From contig NZ_JALGRO010000008.1 in assembly GCF_022815645.1 (NCBI RefSeq), positions 62,001 to 126,000 of the forward strand: 64,000 bases of DNA. Direction: 5' to 3'. Below, piece after piece: positions 32,490 through 41,023 of this stretch (its first letter is position 1; each line of letters begins with the position of its first letter). Below the pieces are notes generated by a model. The model had not been told where the DNA came from. It did not search any database and worked only from the letters and a program-made list of their open reading frames with translations. This DNA is from Curtobacterium sp. VKM Ac-2922 (lineage in GTDB: Bacteria; Actinomycetota; Actinomycetes; Actinomycetales; Microbacteriaceae). The translations under genes were made by a program, and so were the position numbers.

Positions 32490-34802
32490 CTACCCCGCGG
32501 GGACCGCAGCCGGCGCGCGCACCTCGTGCGAGCCTCCGGTCAGGTGCTGCTCGTCCAGGCCGGGCAGCCGCACCACGGCGGTCACGCCGTCGGGCACGGT
32601 CGTCTGCACGACGAGTTCGCCGTCGACGAGCTCCCACCGGACCGCGATCCGCCCGTGCACGCTGTCCAGCGAGGTGGACGCCCACGTCAGCCCACCACCG
32701 GGCTGCGGCGCGATGAGCACCGACTCGTACCCGGGCGTCAGCGGCGCGAGGCCGCCCACCACACGGTGCATCCAGTCCGCCACCGCACCGAGTGCGTAGT
32801 GGTTGAACGAGGTCATCTCGCCGGGGTTGATGGTGCCGTCGGGCAGCATCGAGTCCCAGCGCTCCCAGACCGTCGTCGCGCCCATGGTCACCGGGTACAG
32901 CCACGAGGGGCACTCGGTCTGCAGCAGCAGCTGGTACGCGTCGTCGAGGTGCCCGGTCTGCGTGAGCGCATCGGTGATGAAGGGCGTGCCCGCGAAGCCG
33001 GTCGAGATCCGGTACCCGGATGCCGCCGCCAGCTCCGCCAGGCGGTCGCCGGCCCGGCGCTCGTCGTCCTCGGACAGGATCCCGAACACGATCGCCAGGG
33101 CGTAGACGGTGGTGCAGTCGGAGCGGATCCGGCCGTCCGTCACGTAGTGCTGCCGGAACGCGGCCTGGAGGCCCGTGGCCAGCTCGTCGGCCTCGCTCGC
33201 CTCGGCCGGGTGGCCGGTCAGACGAGCCGCCTCGGCCACCAGGGTCGCGCTGCGGTACGCGCACGCCGTCGCGACGACGCCCGGGTCGGCCTTGGCCTTG
33301 GCGGCGTCCTCGGGCGGGGCGTCCGGGTCGAGCCAGTCGCCGAACTGGAACACCGTGTCCCACAGTCCCTCGGGGGACAGGTGATCGCGGATCCGACGCA
33401 GGTGCGCGACCATCGAGTCGAGCTGTTCCTCGAGCACCGCGGTGTCGCCGTACGCCTGGTACAGCGTCCACGGCACCCAGACCCCGGCGTCCGACCAGAT
33501 CGCGGTGGCGTCGGGGGTGCCGAAGTCCTCGGCGGGGGAGTACTTCAGCACGTCCGGCACCACGAAGGGGATGATCCCGTGGTTGTGCTGCTGCTCGAGG
33601 GACAGGTCGCGCAGCCAGTCGCCCAGGAACGCCCGCGTGTCGAACAGGTACGACGCGGTCGGGGCGAACGCGGCGATGTCGCCCGTCCACCCCAGGCGTT
33701 CGTCGCGCTGCGGGCAGTCGGTCGGCACGCTGAGGAAGTTGCCCTGCATGCCCCGCACGACGTTGTCGTGGAACGTGTTGAGCAGGTCGTGGCTGGACTC
33801 GAACGTGCCCGTCCGGGTCAGGTCGCTGCCGACCTGCACCGCGGTCAGTGCCGTCCGCAGTTCGTCGAGCGTGCCGGGCCAGCCGTCGACCGACGCGTAC
33901 CGGAACCCGTGGAACGTGAAGCGCGGCTCGAAGGTGTCCGCTCCGCCGCTCAGGGTGAAGCGGTCCGTGGCCTTCGCGGTGCGCAGCGGGCGGGTGCCGA
34001 GCTCGTCGTGCTCGAGCACCTCGGCGTGCGTGATCGTCAGGACCGTGCCCGCTGGGCCGGATGCGACCACCCGGAGCCACCCGACCAGGTTCACGCCGAA
34101 GTCGACCAGGGTGGTGCCGGACGGGCTCGTCCAGACGTCCACCGGAGTGATCTCGGCGAGCGGTCGGACGGGCGGCACGGTGTCGGCGACCAGCGCACGC
34201 TCGCCGATGTCGACGGTGTGCACGGCGCTGGTGCGGCCCTGGTGCCCGTCGACGCTCGGCAGCGTGACCGGCCCGGGCTGCAGGAACGACCCGTCGCGCA
34301 GACGGGCGTCGATGTCCTGCCCGTCGTACAGCTGGTCGGCGGTGATGGCGCTCGACAGTGCCTGCCAGTCGGTGTCGGTGCCGACGACCTGCTGGTGGCC
34401 GTCCGCGAACGTGATGCGGAGCTCGGCGAACCCGGCACGCTCGTCCGTGTACCAGCCGCCACCGCCGCCCCAGGCCAGACGTCCGGCTGCCCAGCCCCGT
34501 CCGATCACGAGCGCCAGGACGGCTGCGTCGCCGGGAGCCGTGCTGCCGAGGTGGGACAGGACGTCGTGCGAGGCGACGCGGATGCGCCACTCGTAGCTCG
34601 TCCACCCCGGTTCGAGCAGGTGGTCCGAGACGCGTTGCGCGCCGAGCCAGGCCTCGATGACGCCGAGCGCGCTGACGTCGAGCGTCGCCCGGGTGACGGC
34701 GCCGTGGCCGTCGTCGAGGGTGAACTCGCGGCGCAGGATCGGTGCGGAGTCGCGGTCGGTGTCGTCGTCCGCCGCGATGAACGATGCGGTCCAGGTGGTC
34801 AT
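32490..34802 (-). CDS. Alpha-L-rhamnosidase (GH78)
   Basis: A 770-residue glycoside hydrolase of family 78 that would release L-rhamnose from plant glycosides or rhamnosylated polymers. N-terminal beta-sandwich domains (ILRREFTLDDG; PGWTSYEWRIRV) precede the (alpha/alpha)6 catalytic barrel with the conserved block PTDCPQRDERLGWTGD, which carries acidic active-site residues, and WSDAGVWVPW. The C-terminal beta domain includes MTSFNHYALGAVADWMHR. No signal peptide is visible, so glycosides are probably imported intact. The gene follows the second permease gene by 13 bp, making it the last gene of the ABC operon. Confidence 0.92.
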   Translation of the reverse strand: MTTWTASFIAADDDTDRDSAPILRREFTLDDGHGAVTRATLDVSALGVIEAWLGAQRVSDHLLEPGWTSYEWRIRVASHDVLSHLGSTAPGDAAVLALVIGRGWAAGRLAWGGGGGWYTDERAGFAELRITFADGHQQVVGTDTDWQALSSAITADQLYDGQDIDARLRDGSFLQPGPVTLPSVDGHQGRTSAVHTVDIGERALVADTVPPVRPLAEITPVDVWTSPSGTTLVDFGVNLVGWLRVVASGPAGTVLTITHAEVLEHDELGTRPLRTAKATDRFTLSGGADTFEPRFTFHGFRYASVDGWPGTLDELRTALTAVQVGSDLTRTGTFESSHDLLNTFHDNVVRGMQGNFLSVPTDCPQRDERLGWTGDIAAFAPTASYLFDTRAFLGDWLRDLSLEQQHNHGIIPFVVPDVLKYSPAEDFGTPDATAIWSDAGVWVPWTLYQAYGDTAVLEEQLDSMVAHLRRIRDHLSPEGLWDTVFQFGDWLDPDAPPEDAAKAKADPGVVATACAYRSATLVAEAARLTGHPAEASEADELATGLQAAFRQHYVTDGRIRSDCTTVYALAIVFGILSEDDERRAGDRLAELAAASGYRISTGFAGTPFITDALTQTGHLDDAYQLLLQTECPSWLYPVTMGATTVWERWDSMLPDGTINPGEMTSFNHYALGAVADWMHRVVGGLAPLTPGYESVLIAPQPGGGLTWASTSLDSVHGRIAVRWELVDGELVVQTTVPDGVTAVVRLPGLDEQHLTGGSHEVRAPAAVPAG

Positions 34803-34815
34803 GTGTGGTTGCCTT

Positions 34816-35694
34816 TCAGCCCTTGACGGCGCCGCTGGTCATGCCGGCGACGATCTGGCGTTGGAAGAAGATGTACAGCACGAGCGGCGGGATCGTGATG
34901 AGCAGCACGTCGGTGAACAGCAGGTTGAGCTGGCTGACCGACTGGCTCTGGAACGCGTACAGCGTCTGCTGCACGGTGGCGTTCTCGGACCCCGGCAGGA
35001 AGTACAGCGGGTTGGCGAAGTCGTTGAACACCGCGACCGACTGCACCAGCACGACCGTGATGATGACCGGCTTGAGCAGCGGCAGGACGACCCCGAAGAA
35101 CAGCCGGATCGGGCCGGCGCCGTCCAGGACCGCGGCCTCGTCGAGCTCCTTCGGGATGGTCGCGACGAACGCGCGGAACAGCAGGATGCAGAACGACAGC
35201 CCGAAGGTGGCCTCGATCAGGATCATGCCGCCCATCGTCTTGAACAGGTTGAGTCCCTGCAGCACCCAGATCGTCGGGACGATCGCGGGCGGCACGATCA
35301 GGCCGGCCAGGACGAAGAAGTTGATGACCCCGTTCCACCGTCCCGGTCGTCGCTGCAGCACGTACCCGACCATCGCCGAGAACACGACCATGATCACGAC
35401 GCTGCCGACGGTCAGCACGGCGCTGTTCAGGAACGCCCGGACGATGCCGGACTCGCCGCTCTGGAACACCGCCTGCAGGTTCTGCCACAGCTGCCACTGC
35501 GTCGGCAGCGTGAAGCCGAGCTGGTTCGCCTCGGCCGGGGACTTCGCCGCCTGCAGCAGGACGAACACGAAGGGGACCAGGAACACCACGAAGCTGACGA
35601 CGATGGCGATGATGCCGATGACCCACTTGCGGGTCGTGTCGGGGCGTCGCCGGCGCGGGGTGGCCGTCCGACGCGGGGTGCTGACGGCGGTCAC
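34816..35694 (-). CDS. Carbohydrate ABC transporter permease, MalG-like (rhamnoside system)
   Basis: A 292-residue CUT1-type permease with six membrane helices; the first is WVIGIIAIVVSFVVFLVPFV. The EAA loop reads ELDEAAVLDGAGPIRLFFGV and the C-terminus FFQRQIVAGMTSGAVKG is diagnostic. It pairs with the permease encoded upstream; GTG 35694 overlaps that gene's stop (GTGA). Gene order places it in the importer for rhamnosides or rhamnose-containing oligosaccharides, because the rhamnosidase gene follows 13 bp later. No ATPase gene is present in the operon. Confidence 0.92.
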   Translation of the reverse strand: MTAVSTPRRTATPRRRRPDTTRKWVIGIIAIVVSFVVFLVPFVFVLLQAAKSPAEANQLGFTLPTQWQLWQNLQAVFQSGESGIVRAFLNSAVLTVGSVVIMVVFSAMVGYVLQRRPGRWNGVINFFVLAGLIVPPAIVPTIWVLQGLNLFKTMGGMILIEATFGLSFCILLFRAFVATIPKELDEAAVLDGAGPIRLFFGVVLPLLKPVIITVVLVQSVAVFNDFANPLYFLPGSENATVQQTLYAFQSQSVSQLNLLFTDVLLITIPPLVLYIFFQRQIVAGMTSGAVKG

Positions 35695-36629
35695 AGTTCC
35701 GGCTCCTTCCGGTTCAGCAGCCACGACACCGGGACCATGATCGCCGTCACGACGACGAACAGGACCACGTTGCCGGCGGTCGACAGGCCGTAGAAGCCCG
35801 CCTGGTACTGCTTGTAGATGACACTCGCGATGACGTCGCTCGTGAACCCCGGTCCGCCGCCGGTCATCGCCCAGATCAGGTCGAACGACCGCAGGCCGCC
35901 GATGAGCGACAGGATGATGACGGTGCCCATCGCGGGGCGGGACAGCGGCAGCGTGATGTTCCGGAAGATCGTCCACGCGCTGGCGCCGTCGACCCGGGCC
36001 GCTTCGAAGTACTCCTGCGGGATGGCGACGATGCCGGCGATGAAGATGAGCGTCGCGATGCCGACGCCCTTCCAGATGTCGACCGCGGCGACGCTCCAGA
36101 GTGCCAGGGCGGGGTCGGTCAACCAGCCCGGGGTGGGCAGGCCGACCGATCCCAGCAGGCCGTTCACGATCCCGTGGAAGGGGTCGAGCAGCGCCTTGAA
36201 CGTGATGCCGATGCCGATCGTCGACACGAGCACCGGGAAGAACACGACCGCGCGCAGGTACCCGCGGCCGAGCACCGGGGACGTGAGGAGCAGGGCGAGG
36301 GCGAGTCCGAGGACCACCTTCGCCGCGCTCGTCACGAACCCGTACTCGAACGTGTGGATGAACCCCGAGACGAGTTGCGGGTCCTGGAAGAACCGGGCGA
36401 AGTTGTCGAAGCCGATGAAGGTCTGGTCGAACAGCGTCCAGCGTGTGAGCGAGAAGTAGAACCCGGCGAAGGTCGGGACCGCGAAGAACACGACGTACAG
36501 CGCGATCGCGGGGATGAAGAACCACGCGGGGTAGAACGAACGCATCTTCCCGCGAGCCGGACCCGGCCCGGACTTCGTCGTCTGCGGCGGGGCCACCGCC
36601 GTCGTGAGCGTCGCGGTCACCGCCGTCAC
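35691..36629 (-). CDS. Carbohydrate ABC transporter permease, MalF-like (rhamnoside system)
   Basis: A 312-residue CUT1-type permease. After a short N-terminus (VTAVTATLTTAVAPPQT) come six helices starting FYPAWFFIPAIALYVVFFAV. The coupling loop is EYFEAARVDGASAWTIFRNI, and AMTGGGPGFTSDVIA matches the family's GGP block. GTG 36629 overlaps the receptor gene's stop (GTGA), and its own stop overlaps the next GTG, so receptor and both permeases are translated in series. It forms the rhamnoside channel with the MalG-like partner. Confidence 0.92.
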   Translation of the reverse strand: MTAVTATLTTAVAPPQTTKSGPGPARGKMRSFYPAWFFIPAIALYVVFFAVPTFAGFYFSLTRWTLFDQTFIGFDNFARFFQDPQLVSGFIHTFEYGFVTSAAKVVLGLALALLLTSPVLGRGYLRAVVFFPVLVSTIGIGITFKALLDPFHGIVNGLLGSVGLPTPGWLTDPALALWSVAAVDIWKGVGIATLIFIAGIVAIPQEYFEAARVDGASAWTIFRNITLPLSRPAMGTVIILSLIGGLRSFDLIWAMTGGGPGFTSDVIASVIYKQYQAGFYGLSTAGNVVLFVVVTAIMVPVSWLLNRKEPEL

Positions 36630-37951
36630 CAGCCCTTGATGCCGAGCTGCTGGGCCTGCTGCACGACGTCCTGGTCGTACTGCTTGGCACCGACCGCTGC
36701 GGTGGTGATCCCGGAGCCGACCTGCACGCAGATCTTCTCGAGGTTCGGTCCCTTGATGGGCGACAGGAACTCGAGCGCCGGCGTCGCCTTGCCGTCCGTC
36801 AGGTACTTCTGGACGTCGGTCGCGATGGTCGGGACCGAGGAGGGCAGCGTGCACGAGCTGATCACGTACGGGCCGGCCGGGGCGCCGGTGTCGTTCTGCA
36901 CCTTGCAGCCGTCCGACGAGTTGGCGAACGCGATGAACTTCTTCGCCGCCGCCAGCTTGTCACCCGTCGAGGTCTTCGGGATGTACAGGCCGTTCGGCTC
37001 CCAGATCGTCAGCCGGGTGTCCGAGGCGGTGTCGGCCGGCAGCGGGAACACCCCGATGTCGTTCACCGCGTCCGGGCTGTCCTGCTGCAGCGTCGAGATC
37101 GCGTTCGTCAGCATCGGGTACTGCGCCCCGGTGCCGTCGGCCAGCATCTTCAGGCCGTTCGCCTGGGTCGCCGACGCGTAGTCCTCGTTGACCAGGTCCT
37201 TGTCCTTGACCTCGGCCAGGTGCTCGAAGCCGGCGAACGCCGGGTCCTTCGCGTAGGACTCCTTGTGGGCGGTGTACTTCGTCGCCCAGTCGGCCTGCTG
37301 CGCGGAGATGTTCGCGAAGTCACCGAGCACGAACAGCTGGCTGGTCCAGGTGTCGCCGTAAGTCTGCACGATCGGTGCGACCTTGCCGGCGTCCTTGATC
37401 TTCTCGCTGTTGGCGATGAACTCGTCCCACGTGGTCGGGATGCTCAGGCCCAGGTCGGCGTAGACCTTCTTGTTGTACATCACGCCGCCACCGAAGCTCG
37501 TGCCGAACGGGGCGCCGTACACGCCCTTGTCGGTGCTGACGACCTTCGTGAACTGCTTGTCGACGTCCTTCGCCCAGCTCTGGTCGGACAGGTCGACGAG
37601 CGTGTTGTCCGGGTTGAGCGCCTGCATCAGCGAGCCCGAGTTGTAGTTGAACACGTCGGCCATCTCGCCGGTCGACAGCTGGGTCTTGACCAGGTTGTCG
37701 CCCTCGGTGCCCTGCGGACGGGTGTCGAACTTGACGGTGACGTTCGGGTTGGCCTTCTCGAAGGCCGCGATGAGTGGCTTCGCTGTGGCCGCGGTGGCCG
37801 GCGAGTTGTCCGCCTGGTAGGTGATCTGGACCTTGCCGCCGCTGCTGCCGGTGTCGGCGGAGCCGCCCGACGAACACGCGGCCAGGCCGCCGATCAGGAC
37901 CGTGGCGCCGCCGATGGCGAGCAGCCGCGTGGTCAGGGAACGTGCTGACAT
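36626..37951 (-). CDS. Sugar ABC transporter substrate-binding lipoprotein (rhamnoside system)
   Basis: A 441-residue extracellular receptor of the family 1 sugar-binding type. The signal peptide ends in the lipobox LAAC with Cys26, so the mature protein is membrane-anchored. KVYADLGLSIPTTWDEFIAN and MADVFNYNSG are typical of the family. An exceptionally strong GAGGAGGTAAGG ribosome-binding site precedes ATG 37951 and decides the start. It heads the operon of two permeases and the GH78 rhamnosidase and probably binds rhamnosylated oligosaccharides. Two LacI-like operator variants lie upstream at 38039-38050 and 38073-38084. Confidence 0.92.
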   Translation of the reverse strand: MSARSLTTRLLAIGGATVLIGGLAACSSGGSADTGSSGGKVQITYQADNSPATAATAKPLIAAFEKANPNVTVKFDTRPQGTEGDNLVKTQLSTGEMADVFNYNSGSLMQALNPDNTLVDLSDQSWAKDVDKQFTKVVSTDKGVYGAPFGTSFGGGVMYNKKVYADLGLSIPTTWDEFIANSEKIKDAGKVAPIVQTYGDTWTSQLFVLGDFANISAQQADWATKYTAHKESYAKDPAFAGFEHLAEVKDKDLVNEDYASATQANGLKMLADGTGAQYPMLTNAISTLQQDSPDAVNDIGVFPLPADTASDTRLTIWEPNGLYIPKTSTGDKLAAAKKFIAFANSSDGCKVQNDTGAPAGPYVISSCTLPSSVPTIATDVQKYLTDGKATPALEFLSPIKGPNLEKICVQVGSGITTAAVGAKQYDQDVVQQAQQLGIKGW

Positions 37952-38038
37952 CCTTACCTCCTCGTAAGGCCCGGGGATGGGGACCCGGGTGGAAACGGAC
38001 CCGGTCACCGCGTCGTCGTGGTGGCCGGTCATGCTGTT

Positions 38039-38084
38039 TAGAACGTTTCAATCGGAATGGAACCATGCGGATTGAAGCGTGTCA
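38039..38084. promoter_or_regulatory. Two LacI-like operator variants upstream of the rhamnoside receptor gene
   Basis: TAGAACGTTTCA (38039-38050) and TGAAGCGTGTCA (38073-38084) each match 10 of 12 positions of the TGAAWCGWTTCA operator found before rhaI and the MFS gene. Their CG centres are 34 bp apart, roughly three helical turns, so one regulator could bind both on the same DNA face. Confidence 0.5.
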
Positions 38085-38127
38085 ATCACCGAGTCCGATT
38101 CGTTGCAGACGGCGCGCGACGCGCGCT

Positions 38128-38179
38128 CCACCGGACAGGAGGCTCGGTGCCAGGCCACCACGAGCCTCCCGTCCGGTGG
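38128..38179. repeat. GGAGGC-family hairpin in the 38.1 kb intergenic region
   Basis: A 19-bp inverted repeat with one mismatch (38128-38146 and 38161-38179, 14-base loop); arms contain CCGGACAGGAGGCTCG and CGAGCCTCCCGTCCGG. It is the best-preserved long-loop member of the GGACNGGAGGC family in this window. Confidence 0.7.
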
Positions 38180-38189
38180 GTGGCGCGCT

Positions 38190-38400
38190 GGTGCGCGCGC
38201 GCACCGTGCGAGGTCTGCCGCTGGTGCGCGTGCGCACGGTGCGAGGTCTGCCGCCGGTGCGAGGTTGGCGGCCCCGTGCGGGGGAACAACTTCGCACCAC
38301 CCCGCGAACCTCGCACCGGGCGCCAACCGCGCACGGTGCGAGCGGCACACGGAGCGCCGCAGTGCGCACGGTGCGAGCTTGTGCTGTGACCCGGCGCGGT
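38190..38400. repeat. GTGCGAGG repeat cluster
   Basis: Most of the 462-bp gene-free stretch between the receptor start and the LacI gene end (37952-38413) is repeats. GTGCGAGGTCTGCCGC occurs exactly at 38206-38221 and 38239-38254 (33 bp apart). GTGCGAGGTTGGCG (38257-38270) pairs with 38321-38334 (13 of 14). Further GTGCGAG or CTCGCAC units lie at about 38308-38316, 38335-38342 and 38369-38377. No coding potential was found here. Confidence 0.75.
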
Positions 38401-38413
38401 CACCGGTCTGACG

Positions 38414-39514
38414 TCAGGGCTCGGAACGCCGGGGATCCGTCGGAGTCGCGGCCAGCCGAGCACGGTGCGCCGCCGCTGCCTGGCGTCCGAGGGTGCTCTC
38501 GCGCGGCACGAGCTCGCTGCCGAGGACGACCGTGCGGTGCACGTGCTCCCCGGGCGGATCCGTCAGCTCGGCCAGCAGCAGGTCGACCGCGACCCGGCCC
38601 ATGTCCGCGCCGTGCATCGTCACCGACGTCAGCGGGACGGCCCCGCCCCACGCGATGGAGTTGTGGTCGCAGCCGGAGACCGGGATGTCCTCGGGGACAC
38701 GGATGCCGGCGGCGCGCAGCTCGGTGACGACGGCCATCGCGAGCAGGTCCGTCACGCCCAGCACCCCGTCCGGGCGCTCGTCCGCGGGCATCCGGGCGAT
38801 CCGGGCGCCGGCGTCGGTGCCGCCCGGTGGGTCGATCTCGCCGGCATCGACGTCCACCAGGGTGACTCCGGGATGCGCGGCGATCGCCCGCAGGACCCCG
38901 GCCCGTCGACGGGACACGGGCTGCAGGTCGGGTCGGGCGCTGACGAAGCCGACGCGCCGCGAGCCGCGCTCGATGAGGTGCTCGGTGGCGATGTACCCGG
39001 CCTGCTCGTTGTCGACGACCACCGAGCAGGCGTCGACCTCGGTCGGCTCGTAGTTGACGTAGACCACCGGGTGGCCGTGGCGGCGGGTGCGTTCGACCTG
39101 GTCACGGGACTCCTGCATCGTCGCCAGCAGGACGCCCGAGGTGCGGGTGCTCTCGAGGTAGGCCAGGTGGTCGCCCTGGGCCTGCAGGTCGTTCTCGCTG
39201 CTGGCGATGAGCAGCGTGAAGTCCCGTGCGCGGGCAGCGAGCTGCGCTCCGTTCAACAGGTCGCTGAACAGGGAGTTCTGCAACGAGGAGACCACCAGGC
39301 CGATCGACCGTGTGCTGCCGGAGACCAGGGCCCTGGCGTTCCGGTTCGGGGTGTAGCCGAGGGCGGCGATGGCGGCGTGGACCCGGGCGGCGGTGGCCTC
39401 GCGCACACGTTCGGGGTGGTTCAGGACGTTCGACACGGTGGCCAGGGAGACGCCCGCCTGCGCAGCGACGTGGTGCACGCTCGGCGGCCCGTCACGACGA
39501 GGGGGCTGCACCAT
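38414..39514 (-). CDS. LacI-family transcriptional regulator
   Basis: A 366-residue regulator. The N-terminal helix-turn-helix is SVHHVAAQAGVSLATVSNVL (residues about 11-30) with the hinge block ALGYTPNRNARAL, then a periplasmic-binding-protein-like effector domain (SIGLVVSSLQNSLFSDLLNG; GVLGVTDLLAMAVV; ITSVTMHG-like region TSVTMHGADMGRVA). It lies inside the rhamnose locus and probably senses rhamnose or a rhamnoside. Its recognition helix TVSNVLN is the same as in the neighbouring LacI protein (39560-40570), so both may bind related operators. The C-terminal tail of about 20 residues is Arg/Ala-rich. Confidence 0.92.
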   Translation of the reverse strand: MVQPPRRDGPPSVHHVAAQAGVSLATVSNVLNHPERVREATAARVHAAIAALGYTPNRNARALVSGSTRSIGLVVSSLQNSLFSDLLNGAQLAARARDFTLLIASSENDLQAQGDHLAYLESTRTSGVLLATMQESRDQVERTRRHGHPVVYVNYEPTEVDACSVVVDNEQAGYIATEHLIERGSRRVGFVSARPDLQPVSRRRAGVLRAIAAHPGVTLVDVDAGEIDPPGGTDAGARIARMPADERPDGVLGVTDLLAMAVVTELRAAGIRVPEDIPVSGCDHNSIAWGGAVPLTSVTMHGADMGRVAVDLLLAELTDPPGEHVHRTVVLGSELVPRESTLGRQAAAAHRARLAATPTDPRRSEP

Positions 39515-39559
39515 GCCTCGATCGTAGATGGACCGTCGACCCGGTCCGGTCGCGCGGTC

Positions 39560-40570
39560 TCAGCGGTCGCGGACGGTGGACTGGCGCACGACCAGCTCCG
39601 GCGTGAACTCGACGCGCTCCAGCTCGACGTCCTGGCCGTGTTCGACCTGGCGCACGAGCAGCTCGATCGCCTGCCGCCCGAGGTCCTGCGCCGGCTGCCG
39701 CACGCTCGTGAGCGGCACGACGGCGGCCTCGGCGAACGCGATGTCGTCGTACCCGACGATGGCGATCTCGTCCGGTACGGCGACGGAGCCGCGCATGATG
39801 AACGCCTGTTCCAGCCCCACGGCGAGCAGGTCGTTCGCGGCGAACACGGCGTCGGGACGCTCGGACGCCGGACGACGCTGCAGTGCTTCGCCGACGCGTC
39901 GGCCCTCGAGCACCGACAGCGAGGTCGTCGTGAGCACCTCGAGCGTGGCCCCCGCGGCCATCGCGGCGGCGAGTGCCCCGGCGTGACGGTCGACGACCTG
40001 CCGGATGCCGAACGGGCCGCCGACGTAGGCGATCCGGCGTCGGCCGATGGCGAGCAGGTGTTCGACGGCGATCCGTCCCCCGGCGACGTCGTCGACCGAC
40101 ACCGACGAGAAGTGTTCGTCGTCCGCGCGCCGGTCGACCAGCACGACGGCGGTCCCCTGGTCGCGCAGCCGGGCGAGTCGGGCGAGGTCGTCGCCGGCGG
40201 GGGAGATCAGCAGCCCGGCGACCCGGCGCTCCTCGAACAGGTCGACGTACATGCGTTCGCGGTCGGTGGACTCGTCCGAGTTCCCGATGAGCACCGCCAG
40301 ACCCTTGGACATCGCGGCGTCCTCGGCCCCCCGCGCGACGTCGGTGAAGAACGGGTTGCCGCCGTCGAGCACGATGAGCCCCACGGTCGAGCTGCGTCCG
40401 GCGCGGAGCTGGCGAGCGGAGTCGTTGCGGACGAACCCGAGTTCGGCGATGGCGCTCTGCACGCGTTCGACCGTCGCAGGGGCCACCTTCTCGGGGCGGT
40501 TCAGCACGTTCGACACGGTTCCGAGGGACACGCCGGCGAGTGCTGCGACCTCCCGAACGCTCACCGTCAT
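39560..40570 (-). CDS. LacI-family transcriptional regulator
   Basis: A 336-residue regulator with helix-turn-helix SVREVAALAGVSLGTVSNVL at the very N-terminus, hinge block ELGFVRNDSARQLRAG and a sugar-binding effector domain (VGLIVLDGGNPFFTDVARGA; FAANDLLAVGLEQAF; IAIVGYDDIAFAEA; PLTSVRQPAQDLG). It is divergent from the MFS transporter gene, whose promoter carries a LacI-type operator. It is the more canonical of the two LacI proteins here and a good candidate for the rhamnose repressor. ATG 40570 (MTVSVREV) begins directly at the DNA-binding domain. Confidence 0.93.
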   Translation of the reverse strand: MTVSVREVAALAGVSLGTVSNVLNRPEKVAPATVERVQSAIAELGFVRNDSARQLRAGRSSTVGLIVLDGGNPFFTDVARGAEDAAMSKGLAVLIGNSDESTDRERMYVDLFEERRVAGLLISPAGDDLARLARLRDQGTAVVLVDRRADDEHFSSVSVDDVAGGRIAVEHLLAIGRRRIAYVGGPFGIRQVVDRHAGALAAAMAAGATLEVLTTTSLSVLEGRRVGEALQRRPASERPDAVFAANDLLAVGLEQAFIMRGSVAVPDEIAIVGYDDIAFAEAAVVPLTSVRQPAQDLGRQAIELLVRQVEHGQDVELERVEFTPELVVRQSTVRDR

Positions 40571-40639
40571 GCCGTCATCCTGACATCCCGACGTGGTTCC
40601 GCGGTCGTGGGGTGGGTCCCGGCGCGGCGTGAGCCCCGC

Positions 40640-40790
40640 CATCGCGCACCGTGCGGGGTCGACGGCGCCGCGCGGGGTCCCCAGCTCGAGCACGGTGCGA
40701 GGGTGCCGCCCCGGTGCGGGGTCGACGGGCTGAGCACCGTGCGAGCTTGCTCGTCCGTGCGCGACTGGTGGCCCGGTGCGCGGTTGTTGC
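40640..40790. repeat. Degenerate GTGCGAGG/GTGCGGGG units upstream of the tandem array
   Basis: Part of the 453-bp gene-free gap between the LacI gene and the MFS gene (40571-41023). It has scattered units such as GCACCGTGCGGGGTCGACG (about 40646) and GGTGCGGGGTCGACGGGC (about 40713), which are near-direct repeats, plus GTGCGAG at about 40695 and 40739. Family resemblance to the clusters at 5145 and 38190 is clear. Confidence 0.6.
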
Positions 40791-40793
40791 CCG

Positions 40794-40932
40794 GCACGGG
40801 CCGCGCAACCTCGCATCACCCGGGCGGGCCGGCGCGTCGCCGCACGGGCCGCGCAACCTCGCACCACCCGGGCGGGCCGGCGCGTCGCCGCACGGGTCGC
40901 GCAACCTCGCACCACCCGGGCGGGCGCACGGG
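40794..40932 (+). repeat. 48-bp tandem repeat, about 2.9 copies
   Basis: Units begin GCACGGG at 40794, 40842 and 40890, exactly 48 bp apart. Each holds GCGCAACCTCGCA followed by CACCCGGGCGGG; copies 1 and 2 differ at two or three bases. Copy 3 stops after 36 bp and is followed by a new GCACGGG at 40926. The array sits about 50 bp upstream of the operator of the MFS gene. Confidence 0.8.
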
Positions 40933-40983
40933 ACCGCCGCTTGCGACGCGCGCGGCGGGCGCGTATCGTCCTCGCAGCACCGT

Positions 40984-40995
40984 TGAAACGATTCA
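40984..40995. promoter_or_regulatory. LacI-type operator upstream of the MFS transporter gene
   Basis: TGAAACGATTCA, with CG centre, lies 28 bp before the ATG at 41024 and is the exact reverse complement of the rhaI operator at 32260-32271. Confidence 0.7.
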
Positions 40996-41023
40996 CCGAC
41001 GAACACGCACGAACGGAGGACCA

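Noticed and set aside
38190..38400. The GTGCGAGG cluster as a coding region (several short open frames on both strands).
   Set aside because: All translations are Arg/Pro/Ala low-complexity and the DNA is built from repeats.
40794..40932. The 48-bp tandem array as a CRISPR array.
   Set aside because: Units are contiguous with no unique spacers and no cas genes are nearby.
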